Shown: piece after piece, positions 14,753 to 21,327 of the stretch
Numbering within the stretch: the first letter of the stretch is position 1
How the letters are laid out: each line of letters starts with the position of its first letter
From: Eggerthellaceae bacterium
GTDB lineage: Bacteria; Actinomycetota; Coriobacteriia; Coriobacteriales; Eggerthellaceae
Assembly (NCBI GenBank): GCA_900754955.1
Contig: CAAEEV010000075.1
Span: forward strand, 1-21,639
Direction of reading: 5' to 3'
Length of the DNA: 21,639 nucleotides
The notes under the pieces: model-generated
Told to the model about the DNA's origin: nothing
The model's input: the letters and a program-made list of their open reading frames with translations, nothing else
Database searches by the model: none
Made by a program: the position numbers and the translations under genes

Positions 14753-15556
14753 CTATTCGGCTCCGAAAAAGAAACCGGTGGTCATGTCGAGGTAGTTCTC
14801 GCCCGCGTACTCGGGGTAGCGCTCCTGCACGGCAGCCTTGAAGCTGGCGGCGTCGGTGTTCTGCGCGGCGATCTGCTTAAGCGACTCCAGGTAGTCGATC
14901 TTCGTCTGGACGTCCTTCTGATCCTCGGGGGTGTAGTGGCTCGTCAGCACGAGGTCGATGCCCGCATCCTGGTAACCCTTCAGCTGAGCGATGATGGCAT
15001 CGGCGTGTCCCGCGCCGGCGACGATGGAGTGGCAGTCGTGGCCGAGCATGTGGGTGTAGACCACGTTGAGCTCGGGAATCTCGATGTCGAAGGCGTCGGT
15101 GTTGCGCACGATCTTCATCGTAACGCCTGTGAGCTCAAGCGTGTCGCCCTCGATACGGTTCGTGACCTGGGGGATCGAAGCGTCGAACGCCTCGTCGAAC
15201 GCCTGGGCGAAGCCGTCGATGAGCGCCTTGTCGCCGCCCTCGTGACCGTAGGCGTCGGCCTCTGCCGTCGCGTAGACGGGCACGTTCGGCAGGAACGTGG
15301 CGCCTGCCATGTGGTAGGCCGCAACGATGCCCTCGATCTCGATGCCGGCATCGGCGATGTAGCGCGTGAGCTCCTCGATGTTCGCAAAGAAGCAGGGGTA
15401 CTCGATGACGAAGCCGCGGCCGTTCTTCTCGACGACGAACACCTCGTCGTCGATGAGGTCGTTGGTCTTATAGGCGTGTAGCTTCGCCGTGCCGAAGTCG
15501 TAGACGTTCATCACGCCAGTGCCGAGCTCAACGGTGGTGCATCCGTTCTTCTTCAT
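14753..15556 (-). CDS. MBL-fold-like protein with degenerate metal site, Rrf2-regulated
   Basis: This 267-residue protein, starting at ATG 15556 behind GGAAAGGA, resembles metallo-beta-lactamase-fold hydrolases in layout: N-terminal strands (NVYDFGTAKLHAYKTND, then VFVVEKNGRGFVIEYP), a region like the first metal loop but reading AAYHMAGATFLP, THMLGHDCHSIVAG at the place of the later His loop, and TSHYTPED. The canonical HxHxDH is reduced to one His (H82); H173, D174, H176 and H207 remain. So it is either a noncanonical metal hydrolase or a binding protein. Its promoter carries two operators matching one upstream of the divergent Rrf2 gene. The substrate is unknown. The call rests on fold pattern by eye and could be wrong in detail. 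Confidence 0.75.
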   Translation of the reverse strand: MKKNGCTTVELGTGVMNVYDFGTAKLHAYKTNDLIDDEVFVVEKNGRGFVIEYPCFFANIEELTRYIADAGIEIEGIVAAYHMAGATFLPNVPVYATAEADAYGHEGGDKALIDGFAQAFDEAFDASIPQVTNRIEGDTLELTGVTMKIVRNTDAFDIEIPELNVVYTHMLGHDCHSIVAGAGHADAIIAQLKGYQDAGIDLVLTSHYTPEDQKDVQTKIDYLESLKQIAAQNTDAASFKAAVQERYPEYAGENYLDMTTGFFFGAE

Positions 15557-15623
15557 GGTGTCATCCTTTCCGGGCTGCGCCCTGCTCCTTTCGAGGCGTG
15601 CCGTTGCCGGCTGCGTCTCAATT

Positions 15624-15646
15624 GTTGTAATCAAAATAGTTACAAC
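15624..15646 (-). promoter_or_regulatory. Operator 1 of the MBL gene (Rrf2-type candidate)
   Basis: GTTGTAA-N9-TTACAAC, a perfect 23-bp dyad. It lies just downstream of the predicted -10 on the minus strand, so a bound protein would block the start of transcription. Its centre is 53 bp from operator 2, about five helical turns. Confidence 0.75.
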
Positions 15647-15660
15647 TCCTGACGACCCAT

Positions 15661-15689
15661 AGTAAACATGCTGTGCGTTGTAATGTCAA
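15661..15689 (-). promoter_or_regulatory. Sigma-70-type promoter of the MBL gene
   Basis: Read on the minus strand: -35 TTGACA (15684-15689), a 17-nt spacer, and -10 TTTACT (15661-15666). The -35 lies inside the N9 centre of operator 2. Confidence 0.7.
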
Positions 15690-15699
15690 TAGTTACAAC
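15677..15699 (-). promoter_or_regulatory. Operator 2 of the MBL gene (Rrf2-type candidate)
   Basis: A second GTTGTAA-N9-TTACAAC dyad with identical arms and spacing to operator 1. It covers the -35 hexamer TTGACA, so repression is the natural reading. Confidence 0.75.
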
Positions 15700-15829
15700 A
15701 AACTTTTTTTGAATTTGTCGGGCGGTTACGGATGACGGGCGCTAGAGAAGCCTTCCCTGCCTTTTTTGCGTCTCTAGTGAGCGCTTCGCTCTTGGCGGGC
15801 ATGCCTCTTTGCGCATGAGGACAGCGAGC

Positions 15830-16076
15830 CGTGGCAAAAAAGAGTCGAAATGCACTATGAAAAAAATCGCTTGGCAGAAAAAGTACCGAAATGCACGATT
15901 TTCGACGCTGCGTCGGCGGTGCGACGCGTTTCGGAATCCAGTGAACTGGGAAAACGCGGTCGGGATGCGCCCGATTGAAGCATGAAGCGCCCTTTGCCCA
16001 GGGGCGAATCGTGCATTTCGCCCAAAAATTGCCACGCGCTTTTTCGGACAGTGCATTTCGCTTCTTTTTTGCCACG
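15830..16076. repeat. Long imperfect inverted-repeat element (MITE-like or structured spacer)
   Basis: The left arm (15830-15899) and right arm (16008-16076) are imperfect reverse complements, best at both ends: CGTGGCAAAAAAGA with TCTTTTTTGCCACG, CGAAATGCACT with AGTGCATTTCG, and CGAAATGCACGAT with ATCGTGCATTTCG. The decamer GTGCATTTCG appears twice on each strand. The ~108-nt centre has a further imperfect hairpin around CCAGTGAACTGG. No transposase is encoded; a non-autonomous mobile remnant or a long RNA hairpin would both fit. Confidence 0.65.
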
Positions 16077-16157
16077 AAATCGCGTCCCGGGAGAAGGCGA
16101 CCAGGAGCGGGCGGGGCCAGCAGGCCCTTCGGCTCGCTATCGGTGAATATGAACGCC

Positions 16158-16176
16158 TGTAATTCTGGTGATTACA
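16158..16176 (+). promoter_or_regulatory. Operator upstream of the Rrf2 gene
   Basis: TGTAA-N9-TTACA, with the same half-sites and spacing as the two MBL-gene operators. It lies just upstream of a possible -10 TAAGAT (16189-16194), which suggests autoregulation by the Rrf2 protein. Confidence 0.65.
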
Positions 16177-16245
16177 TCGCATGACGGCTAAGATGGGGTC
16201 AGCAAACGAGAGATCCCGTTGATCGCTGAGAAGAGAAAGGGCGTC

Positions 16246-16662
16246 ATGCAGATATCGTCGCGATTCACCATCGGCGTGCACACGTTGCTGTGCATCGCTT
16301 ACTTCAAAGACGAAAAGGTGACGTCGAACTTTATTGCGTCGAGCGTCAATGTGAACCCAGTGGTCATTCGCCGCACGCTCGGGCAGCTGAAAGCGGCGGG
16401 GCTCGTGACGGTGGAGCCAGGCGTGGGCGGCGCATCGCTCGCACGCCAGCCCGAGGAAATCACGCTGCTTGACGTGTTCGACGCGGTGGAGGTGACTCCG
16501 CACGATCTGTTCAGCTTTCATGATGATCCGAACCCCGCGTGCCCCGTGGGAGGCAGCGTGCACGCCGTGCTCGACGGCAAGCTCGTCTCCGCCCAAAACG
16601 CCCTCAGGGCCGCCCTCGGCAAAACCACGCTGGCCGATCTACTGGCAGAGCTTTCTCGCTAG
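16246..16662 (+). CDS. Rrf2-family transcriptional regulator (YwnA-like)
   Basis: This 138-residue winged-helix regulator starts at ATG 16246, with AGAAAGG 5 nt upstream; the TTG at 16219 is a weaker alternative. The N-terminal part, MQISSRFTIGVHTLLCIAYF, and SSVNVNPVVIRRTLGQLKAAGLV (about 32-54) form the family helix-turn-helix, followed by GVGGASLARQPEEITLLDVFDAVE (about 59-82). Only C16 and C99 (NPACPVGG) are present, not the three-Cys set of iron-sulfur Rrf2 proteins such as IscR or NsrR. C99 sits in the conserved CPVG context of the YwnA branch and could sense thiol or redox change. Divergent placement from the MBL gene, with shared operator sequences on both sides, indicates it regulates itself and that gene. 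Confidence 0.9.
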   Translation: MQISSRFTIGVHTLLCIAYFKDEKVTSNFIASSVNVNPVVIRRTLGQLKAAGLVTVEPGVGGASLARQPEEITLLDVFDAVEVTPHDLFSFHDDPNPACPVGGSVHAVLDGKLVSAQNALRAALGKTTLADLLAELSR

Positions 16663-16720
16663 CAGAGGAACGATGGCTGGCGAGTTGCACGCTCGCAAGG
16701 CATGGTCGACCGTACGTCAA

Positions 16721-16754
16721 GAGCGGAGGCGGGTTTCTCCGCCCGCCTCCGCTC
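16721..16754. terminator. Hairpin between the convergent Rrf2 and lipoprotein genes
   Basis: Perfect 13-bp arms, GAGCGGAGGCGGG (16721-16733) and its complement (16742-16754), enclose an 8-nt loop. The position between two convergent stops suits a bidirectional terminator. Neither side has a long T-run. Confidence 0.7.
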
Positions 16755-16770
16755 AAACAAGAACTCTCCC

Positions 16771-17538
16771 CTACGCGTCGAGCCGAAGGATGTCGTTGAC
16801 ATCGAAATCGTTGCTGTAGAACGCGCTGTTGATGTCTGACCAATCGTCGTAAATGTCGGACTTCGAATCGGACCATGCATCGTAAACGTCTGACTTCGCG
16901 TCGTACCATGCATCATAAGCGTTGCTTTTGATGTCGTACCAGTCCCCGTATTCCATGGTGTTGTAGGCGTCGTCGATGAGGCCGTCGTAGTAGGTGTCGT
17001 ACATGGTCTCGAAGCCGTCATCGTAGATCGTGTCGTAGTACTCCTCGAATGCGTCGTCGTAGATCAGATCGTAGAGGTCGTCGACCGCATCGTCGATAGC
17101 CCCGTCGTCTCCGTGATCAATGTTGTCCACCACAGACTGGTAATACTGGCGCGCGTTTTCTATCGTTCGAGCGCCGAGGGCCTCCGTCTCGCTGACGGCG
17201 AGATCGTACCAAGCTTGGACGGCGGCTTCGTTCGCGACGTATCCATCAAACGAATCGCCGATCTGGTTTGCCAATGATGTTTGCTGATCGAGAAGCGACT
17301 GCTCGGTGTTGGCGAAATCCTGCTGAATCTGCGCGATGATCTCTTCAGGTGAGCCCGATGCTGTTGCGGCGGGAGAGGGCTCGTCGTTTCCTCCAGCAGC
17401 AACAGCACCCTGGCTGCTGCTTGCGGCTTGCGGTGCCGCCGACGTTGCCGTCGCGCCCCCGCCGCTCGATGCGCTCGAGCAGCCGGCGAGGCATACGGCA
17501 AGGGTGACTGCCGCCATCAGGGCAACAAGTTTTTTCAT
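16771..17538 (-). CDS. Lipoprotein with Asp/Tyr-rich repetitive C-terminal region
   Basis: This 255-residue protein has a lipoprotein signal (MKKLVALMAAVTLAVCLAGC; lipobox LAGC, lipidated Cys C20). A Ser/Ala/Gly-rich linker runs to about 62, a helical segment to about 130 (EEIIAQIQQDFANTEQSLLDQQ), then an acidic aromatic region. The last ~115 residues repeat short units built from Asp, Tyr, Trp and Ala, such as YDLIYDDAFEEYYDTIYDDG and AYDAWYDAKSDVYDAWSDSK. It is therefore a surface-anchored protein; the repeats may bind metal ions or another surface polymer. AGGAGG stands 7 nt before the start. It is monocistronic, facing Rrf2. Function is unknown. Confidence 0.88.
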   Translation of the reverse strand: MKKLVALMAAVTLAVCLAGCSSASSGGGATATSAAPQAASSSQGAVAAGGNDEPSPAATASGSPEEIIAQIQQDFANTEQSLLDQQTSLANQIGDSFDGYVANEAAVQAWYDLAVSETEALGARTIENARQYYQSVVDNIDHGDDGAIDDAVDDLYDLIYDDAFEEYYDTIYDDGFETMYDTYYDGLIDDAYNTMEYGDWYDIKSNAYDAWYDAKSDVYDAWSDSKSDIYDDWSDINSAFYSNDFDVNDILRLDA

Positions 17539-17853
17539 GTGCGTAACCTCCTGGATCGTCGTAATGCAGCTTTGCGAAAAAGCGGCGGGCTGCGCGCATG
17601 AGCAGCCTTTCCTGATTGTCCGGGGAGGTGTGCGTCATTTCATCAGTTGCCAACTGAATTGCGTTTCGGAAGCGGCTCGCGCAGCGTAAGTAAGGCGTGG
17701 CGCTGAGGTTCGTCGTAGGGTTGACGTCGATCCCCCTTATGAGAAGGAGCCCCGTTCGATGCGAACGGGGCTCCTTGCGTGTCGGGGCTGTGTTGGAGCG
17801 CTGGCGACAAAGGCGCAGAACGCGCGTCTGCGCGGCGCACCCTCTCCCAGCCG
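17539..17853. other. Intergenic region between purF-like and lipoprotein genes
   Basis: This 315-nt stretch contains the leader of the lipoprotein gene, a perfect dyad CAGTTG-C-CAACTG (17644-17656) that could be a promoter operator, and the terminator at 17744-17776. No convincing gene is present; short frames here lack family resemblance. Confidence 0.5.
17744..17776 (-). terminator. Terminator after the purF-like gene
   Basis: Perfect 15-bp arms (17744-17758 AAGGAGCCCCGTTCG and 17762-17776) around a 3-nt loop, 78 nt past the purF-like stop. On the minus strand CTCCTTCTCAT follows, with only a weak T-run. Confidence 0.7.
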
Positions 17854-19278
17854 CTATTCCTTGCCGGTCCAGCAGTAGGTGCAGATCTTCTCGGCGGGGA
17901 TGCCGATGGCCTCGATCATGCCCTGCAGCGACTGGTAGCCGAGCGAGTCGAATCCCATCTGCTCGCAGATGCTCTTGAGCAGGCATTTGCCGCGCTCGGT
18001 GGAGCTGTCGGCGTACTCGTCGAGATGCTGCTGGCCCTCGTCGCCTTCAAGCTCCTGCACCACGCGGCGTGCGATGAGATCCATGTCGGACTTGCCGCGC
18101 GAGAAGCTCAGGTACTTGCAGCTGAACATGATGGGCGGGCATGCCGAGCGCATGTGCACTTCCTTCGCCCCCGCCTTGTAGAGGAAGTCCACCGTCTCGC
18201 GCAGCTGAGTGCCGCGCACGATGGAGTCGTCCACGAACAGCAGCTTCTTATCCTTGATGAGCTCGGGGATGTGGATCTGCTTCATCTTCGCCACGTGATT
18301 GCGCACCTCCTGGTTGCTCGGCATGAACGAGCGTGCCCAGGTGGGCGTGTACTTGATGAACGGACGCGCGAACTGCACGCCGCTCTCCGTGGCGTAGCCG
18401 ATGGCGTGCGGCGTGCCCGAGTCGGGGACGCCGGCCACGAAATCGACGTCGGGCAGCGTGCCGGCTTCGCGTTCGTCGCGCGCCATGACGGCGCCGTTGC
18501 GATAGCGCATGATCTCGACGTTGGTGCCCTCGTAGCACGAGTTCGGGTAGCCGTAATACACCCACATGAACGCGCACACGCGCATGTCGTCGCCTGCGGG
18601 CGCGAGCGTCTCGTAGCCGTCGGGCTTGATGCTCACGATCTCGCCCGGCCCGAGCTCGTAGGCGTCGGCGTAGCCGAGCTTCTGGTAGGCGAACGACTCG
18701 AACGACACGCAGTGCCCGTCGGCATCCTTGCCGATGAGGATGGGCAGGCGGCCGCGTGCGTCGCGTGCGGCGACGAGCCTGCCGTCGTCGGTCATGACGA
18801 GCAGCGTGAGCGAGCCGTCGACGAGGCTCTGGGCGTACTTGATGCCTTCGACCAGGGAGTCCTTCTGCGTAATGAGAGCGCCGATGAGCTCGGTGTCGTT
18901 CACCTTGCCAGAGCTCATGGCCATGAACTGGCGCTCGCCGTTGGCAAAGCAGCGCTCCACGAGGTCCTCGGCGTTATTGATGGCGCTCACCGTGGCGAGC
19001 GCGAATGTACCGAAGTGCGAGCGGATGAGCAGAGGCTGCGGGTCGGTGTCGCTGATGCAGCCGATGCCCGACGTGCCGTGGAAGATGTCGAGATCGGCTT
19101 CGAACTTCGTGCGGAAGGGCGTGTTCTCGATGGAGTGGATCTCGCGCTGGAAGCCGTCGTTTTTGTCGCGCATGACCATACCCGCGCGCTTCGTTCCCAG
19201 GTGGGAGTGGTAGTCGACACCGAAGAACACGTCGAGGGTGACGTCCCGACGGGACGTTGCACCGAAGAATCCGCCCAT
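17854..19278 (-). CDS. PurF-like amidophosphoribosyltransferase family protein lacking the catalytic Cys
   Basis: This 474-residue protein has the length and order of glutamine-PRPP amidotransferase. ATG 19278 follows GAAAGG at good spacing. The phosphoribosyltransferase half is intact, with LLFVDDSIVRGTQLR as the PRPP loop and SGTPHAIGYA in the middle. The probable Fe-S cysteines also remain (RVCAFMW, MFSCKYL and the C-terminal CTYCWTGKE). The glutaminase half is changed: after Met comes GGFFGA instead of the Cys-Gly-Ile nucleophile, and the usual NG segment reads SHFGTFALAT. So it is unlikely to hydrolyse glutamine; it may use ammonia, be regulatory, or act on another substrate. A canonical PurF is expected elsewhere. 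Similar GGFFG-start paralogs exist in other anaerobes, as far as I recall. Confidence 0.88.
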   Translation of the reverse strand: MGGFFGATSRRDVTLDVFFGVDYHSHLGTKRAGMVMRDKNDGFQREIHSIENTPFRTKFEADLDIFHGTSGIGCISDTDPQPLLIRSHFGTFALATVSAINNAEDLVERCFANGERQFMAMSSGKVNDTELIGALITQKDSLVEGIKYAQSLVDGSLTLLVMTDDGRLVAARDARGRLPILIGKDADGHCVSFESFAYQKLGYADAYELGPGEIVSIKPDGYETLAPAGDDMRVCAFMWVYYGYPNSCYEGTNVEIMRYRNGAVMARDEREAGTLPDVDFVAGVPDSGTPHAIGYATESGVQFARPFIKYTPTWARSFMPSNQEVRNHVAKMKQIHIPELIKDKKLLFVDDSIVRGTQLRETVDFLYKAGAKEVHMRSACPPIMFSCKYLSFSRGKSDMDLIARRVVQELEGDEGQQHLDEYADSSTERGKCLLKSICEQMGFDSLGYQSLQGMIEAIGIPAEKICTYCWTGKE

Positions 19279-19525
19279 GACACTGCCTTTCTGCGCCGCG
19301 CGGCGCTTCGCGCCCGGCGGTGAGGACGAGGGCTTCGGCAGGTTCGCGGAGCCCCGGCGAATGCGCCGCTCGAGCATCGGGTTTGTTGCGAAAGCGATAA
19401 CTATAGCGAAAGTATACCGCCTCGGGAACGCGAATCGGCGATGTGCCTGCGCGCGGGGCCGTGCGTACCGCGATCGCGTGCCGGGAGAAGGTGACTCGCC
19501 CGCGCTTCCTCGCCGTACCTCCCGC

Positions 19526-19864
19526 TTGCTCGCGCTCAAAGGTGAGCGCGTTATTGCATCGGATCTGATTCGGGCGGAGATTCGCAGTGCGGCGTGGAAA
19601 TACGTTCGCGCAGATATGATGGATGAAGATGAGGCCATGGGGATAATCGACGACGCCCTTGATCTCGTCGACGAGTTCATTCCTCTTGAGGAAAACGCGG
19701 CCGAGGCGTTCGCCGAGGCGGTGCGGCAGAACCACTCAGTGTGCGACATGTTCTACCTCACGCTTGTCCGTCGCTACGCGGCGACGCTGTTCTCGACCGA
19801 CAGGAAGCTCGTCGAGCTGTGCGGGAAGATGGGGCTCAACGCCGTGCACGAGGTTCCCTTCTAA
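19526..19864 (+). pseudogene. PIN-domain (VapC-like) remnant, N-terminus missing
   Basis: The frame encodes LALKGERVIASDLIRAEIRSAAWKY, then DDALDLVDEFIPLEENA, and SVCDMFYLTLVRRYAATLFSTDRKLVELC. This is the usual central and C-terminal part of PIN RNases, with the acidic residues of RAEI, VCD and STDRKL. The first ~40 residues, with the first catalytic Asp, are absent; only an in-frame TTG without ribosome site is near the break. No antitoxin gene is seen upstream. It is best read as a degraded toxin, although a leaky short protein from ATG 19616 cannot be excluded. Confidence 0.65.
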
Positions 19865-19941
19865 GCTGCGCGACGCACCCTGCGCTCTGTGCAGGGCGTC
19901 GCGTGATGCGGCGTCTTGCACGGGTGTGTTTCGCGGTCGAA

Positions 19942-19957
19942 TGTTTCACGTGAAACA
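19942..19957. other. Chromosomal parS site (ParB binding)
   Basis: TGTTTCACGTGAAACA is an exact copy of the widely conserved bacterial parS palindrome, extended to a perfect 20-bp dyad at 19940-19959. ParB loads here to organise and segregate the origin region. Confidence 0.9.
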
Positions 19958-20056
19958 TTTGTTTGCGTTTCGGAAGAACGCGGGACGCCGCGGTTACGTT
20001 CCGCGCTTGCAGCCCCTCCTCGTTTGCCCCACACGCTTCCGCTCTCTGCCCGCTCT

Positions 20057-20130
20057 ACCTCGCCTCGCCTCCCGTCTCCCTCCCGCCTCGCCTCGCCTCG
20101 CGTTCCGCCTTCCGCCTTCCGCCTTCCGCC
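20057..20130 (+). repeat. Pyrimidine-rich short tandem repeats
   Basis: The segment has GCCTC-type pentamer repeats (about 20057-20100), then four perfect copies of the heptamer TTCCGCC (20103-20130). Such slippage-prone DNA may vary between strains and could adopt an unusual triplex-type structure. Confidence 0.75.
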
Positions 20131-20193
20131 CGCCCTGCGCCGAACGGCGGGCACTCAAGCGCACTTTGAGGTGGGAACGGCTGCCAAGTTTCC

Positions 20194-20199
20194 TATAAT
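20194..20199 (+). promoter_or_regulatory. Consensus -10 (TATAAT) upstream of cysE
   Basis: A perfect -10 hexamer, the best promoter-like site in the region. The best -35-like TTGAGG (20166-20171) is 22 nt away, too far, so the promoter is uncertain. The implied leader would be about 200 nt. Confidence 0.45.
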
Positions 20200-20410
20200 G
20201 AGGAAGATATTTTCCAGGGCACGAGGCGACGTGCGCCGGGTCTCGCCTGCGCGGCGAAAAGCGCCGCGGCTCGTATCGGCGCGCAGCTTCGCTCACGCTG
20301 GCTTGCGGTTCGGCTCTCGCCGACGCGCGATCCATATCGCGCACGCGGCATCGCCTGCCGCGGCCGCGCGAAGCACCTGCGCCGACTGCCCGCTTCGACG
20401 AGGAGGCTCT

Positions 20411-21322
20411 ATGTTCGGCGACAACCTCGACCGCATCGTTGCGGCGATTGAGAAGAACTACGAGGCAGACGAGATTTTCTTCACGAAACCGGGACGGCGC
20501 TTTCCCAGCCGTCTTGCGGTGAAGAACGTGCTCAAGACGCTGCGTCGCGTGCTGTTCCCCGGTTACTTCGGCACGGAGATGCTGTCCCCGTCCACCAGCC
20601 CCACCTACTTCATCGGCAACACGCTCATCGAGGTCGAGCGCGAGCTGCGCGAGCAGATCGTTCTGGCGCTGACCTACACGTCCGACGACCCCGACGCCTG
20701 CTGCCCGCCCGACGAGATCCAGAAGCGCGCGGGCGAGATCATGACGGCGTTCTTCGACGAGCTGCCGAACATCCAGCGCGTGCTGCTGACCGACGTGCAG
20801 GCGCTGTACGACGGCGACCCAGCTGCCGAGTCAAAGGAAGCGGTCATCTTCGCCTACCCGGGTCTGTACGCCATCTACGTGTACCGCATCGCGCACGTGC
20901 TCTATGAGCAGAAGGTGCCGATCATCCCGCGTATCATGACTGAACTTGCGCATTCGGGCACCGGCATCGACATCGGCGCTGGCGCCAAGATCGGCGAGTA
21001 CTTCTTCATCGACCACGGAACGGGCGTCGTCATCGGCGAGACCACTGAGATCGGCGACCACGTGAAGATCTACCAGGGCGTGACGCTCGGCGCGCTGTCG
21101 ACGCGCGGTGGCCAGCGCCTCGCCGGCGTGAAGCGCCATCCCACCATCGAGGACAACGTGACGATCTACTCGAACGCCTCGGTGCTCGGCGGCGAGACGG
21201 TCGTGGGCGAGGGCTCCGTCATCGCGGGCTCCACGTTCGTGACGTTCAGCGTGCCGCCGCATTCGCGCGTGTCGGTGAAGGATCAGGAGATCACCGTTCG
21301 TCAGCCAGGCGAGAAGGATTAA
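20411..21322 (+). CDS. cysE: Serine O-acetyltransferase (EpsC/SrpH type)
   Basis: This 303-residue enzyme makes O-acetylserine from serine and acetyl-CoA, the first step of cysteine synthesis. An N-terminal helical region (about 1-180) precedes the left-handed beta-helix of hexapeptide repeats: GIDIGAGAKIGEYFFIDHGTG, VVIGETTEIGDHVKI, VTLGALS, NVTIYSNASVLGGETVVGEG and SVIAGSTFV. The catalytic His lies in the FFIDHGTG segment, and KRHPTI carries another conserved His. The length fits the longer N-terminal extension of the EpsC type. ATG 20411 follows a perfect AGGAGG; the frame opens farther upstream but only through low-complexity sequence. It is separated from murB by five bases. Confidence 0.93.
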   Translation: MFGDNLDRIVAAIEKNYEADEIFFTKPGRRFPSRLAVKNVLKTLRRVLFPGYFGTEMLSPSTSPTYFIGNTLIEVERELREQIVLALTYTSDDPDACCPPDEIQKRAGEIMTAFFDELPNIQRVLLTDVQALYDGDPAAESKEAVIFAYPGLYAIYVYRIAHVLYEQKVPIIPRIMTELAHSGTGIDIGAGAKIGEYFFIDHGTGVVIGETTEIGDHVKIYQGVTLGALSTRGGQRLAGVKRHPTIEDNVTIYSNASVLGGETVVGEGSVIAGSTFVTFSVPPHSRVSVKDQEITVRQPGEKD

Positions 21323-21327
21323 GCCTC

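Larger units (their letters stand above)
15557..16245. other. Divergent regulatory and repeat-bearing intergenic region
   Basis: This 689-nt stretch between the MBL gene and the Rrf2 gene has no convincing gene. From left to right it holds the two-operator promoter of the MBL gene (15624-15699), an inverted CTAGAGA/TCTCTAG pair (15742-15748 and 15771-15777), the long inverted-repeat element (15830-16076), a 23-nt sequence (16079-16101) that recurs at 19473-19495, and the Rrf2 operator and leader. A-runs and T-runs on either side give it a lower GC than the genes. Confidence 0.6.
19865..20410. other. Non-coding region with parS site, pyrimidine tract and long GC-rich leader
   Basis: This 546-nt stretch between the PIN remnant and cysE contains no gene with a supported start. 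It holds the parS palindrome (19942-19957), a strongly pyrimidine-rich segment with short tandem repeats (about 20035-20130), a -10-like TATAAT at 20194-20199 and a ~200-nt GC-rich structured leader before the serine acetyltransferase. No T-box motif or recognised riboswitch was seen. Confidence 0.6.

Noticed and set aside
15830..16076. Insertion sequence
   Set aside because: Arms are imperfect, there is no transposase frame between them and no clear target duplication was seen; kept only as a repeat element.
17779..19323. Plus-strand frame of 514 codons opposite the purF-like gene
   Set aside because: Antisense shadow; the minus strand has the PRPP loop and Fe-S cysteines.
20200..20410. T-box or S-box riboswitch before cysE
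   Set aside because: No match to the conserved T-box sequence (GGTGGNACCGCG) or other recognised riboswitch core was found.
19916..20410. Long N-terminal extension of serine acetyltransferase
   Set aside because: It reads through the parS site and the pyrimidine repeats, while ATG 20411 has a perfect AGGAGG.
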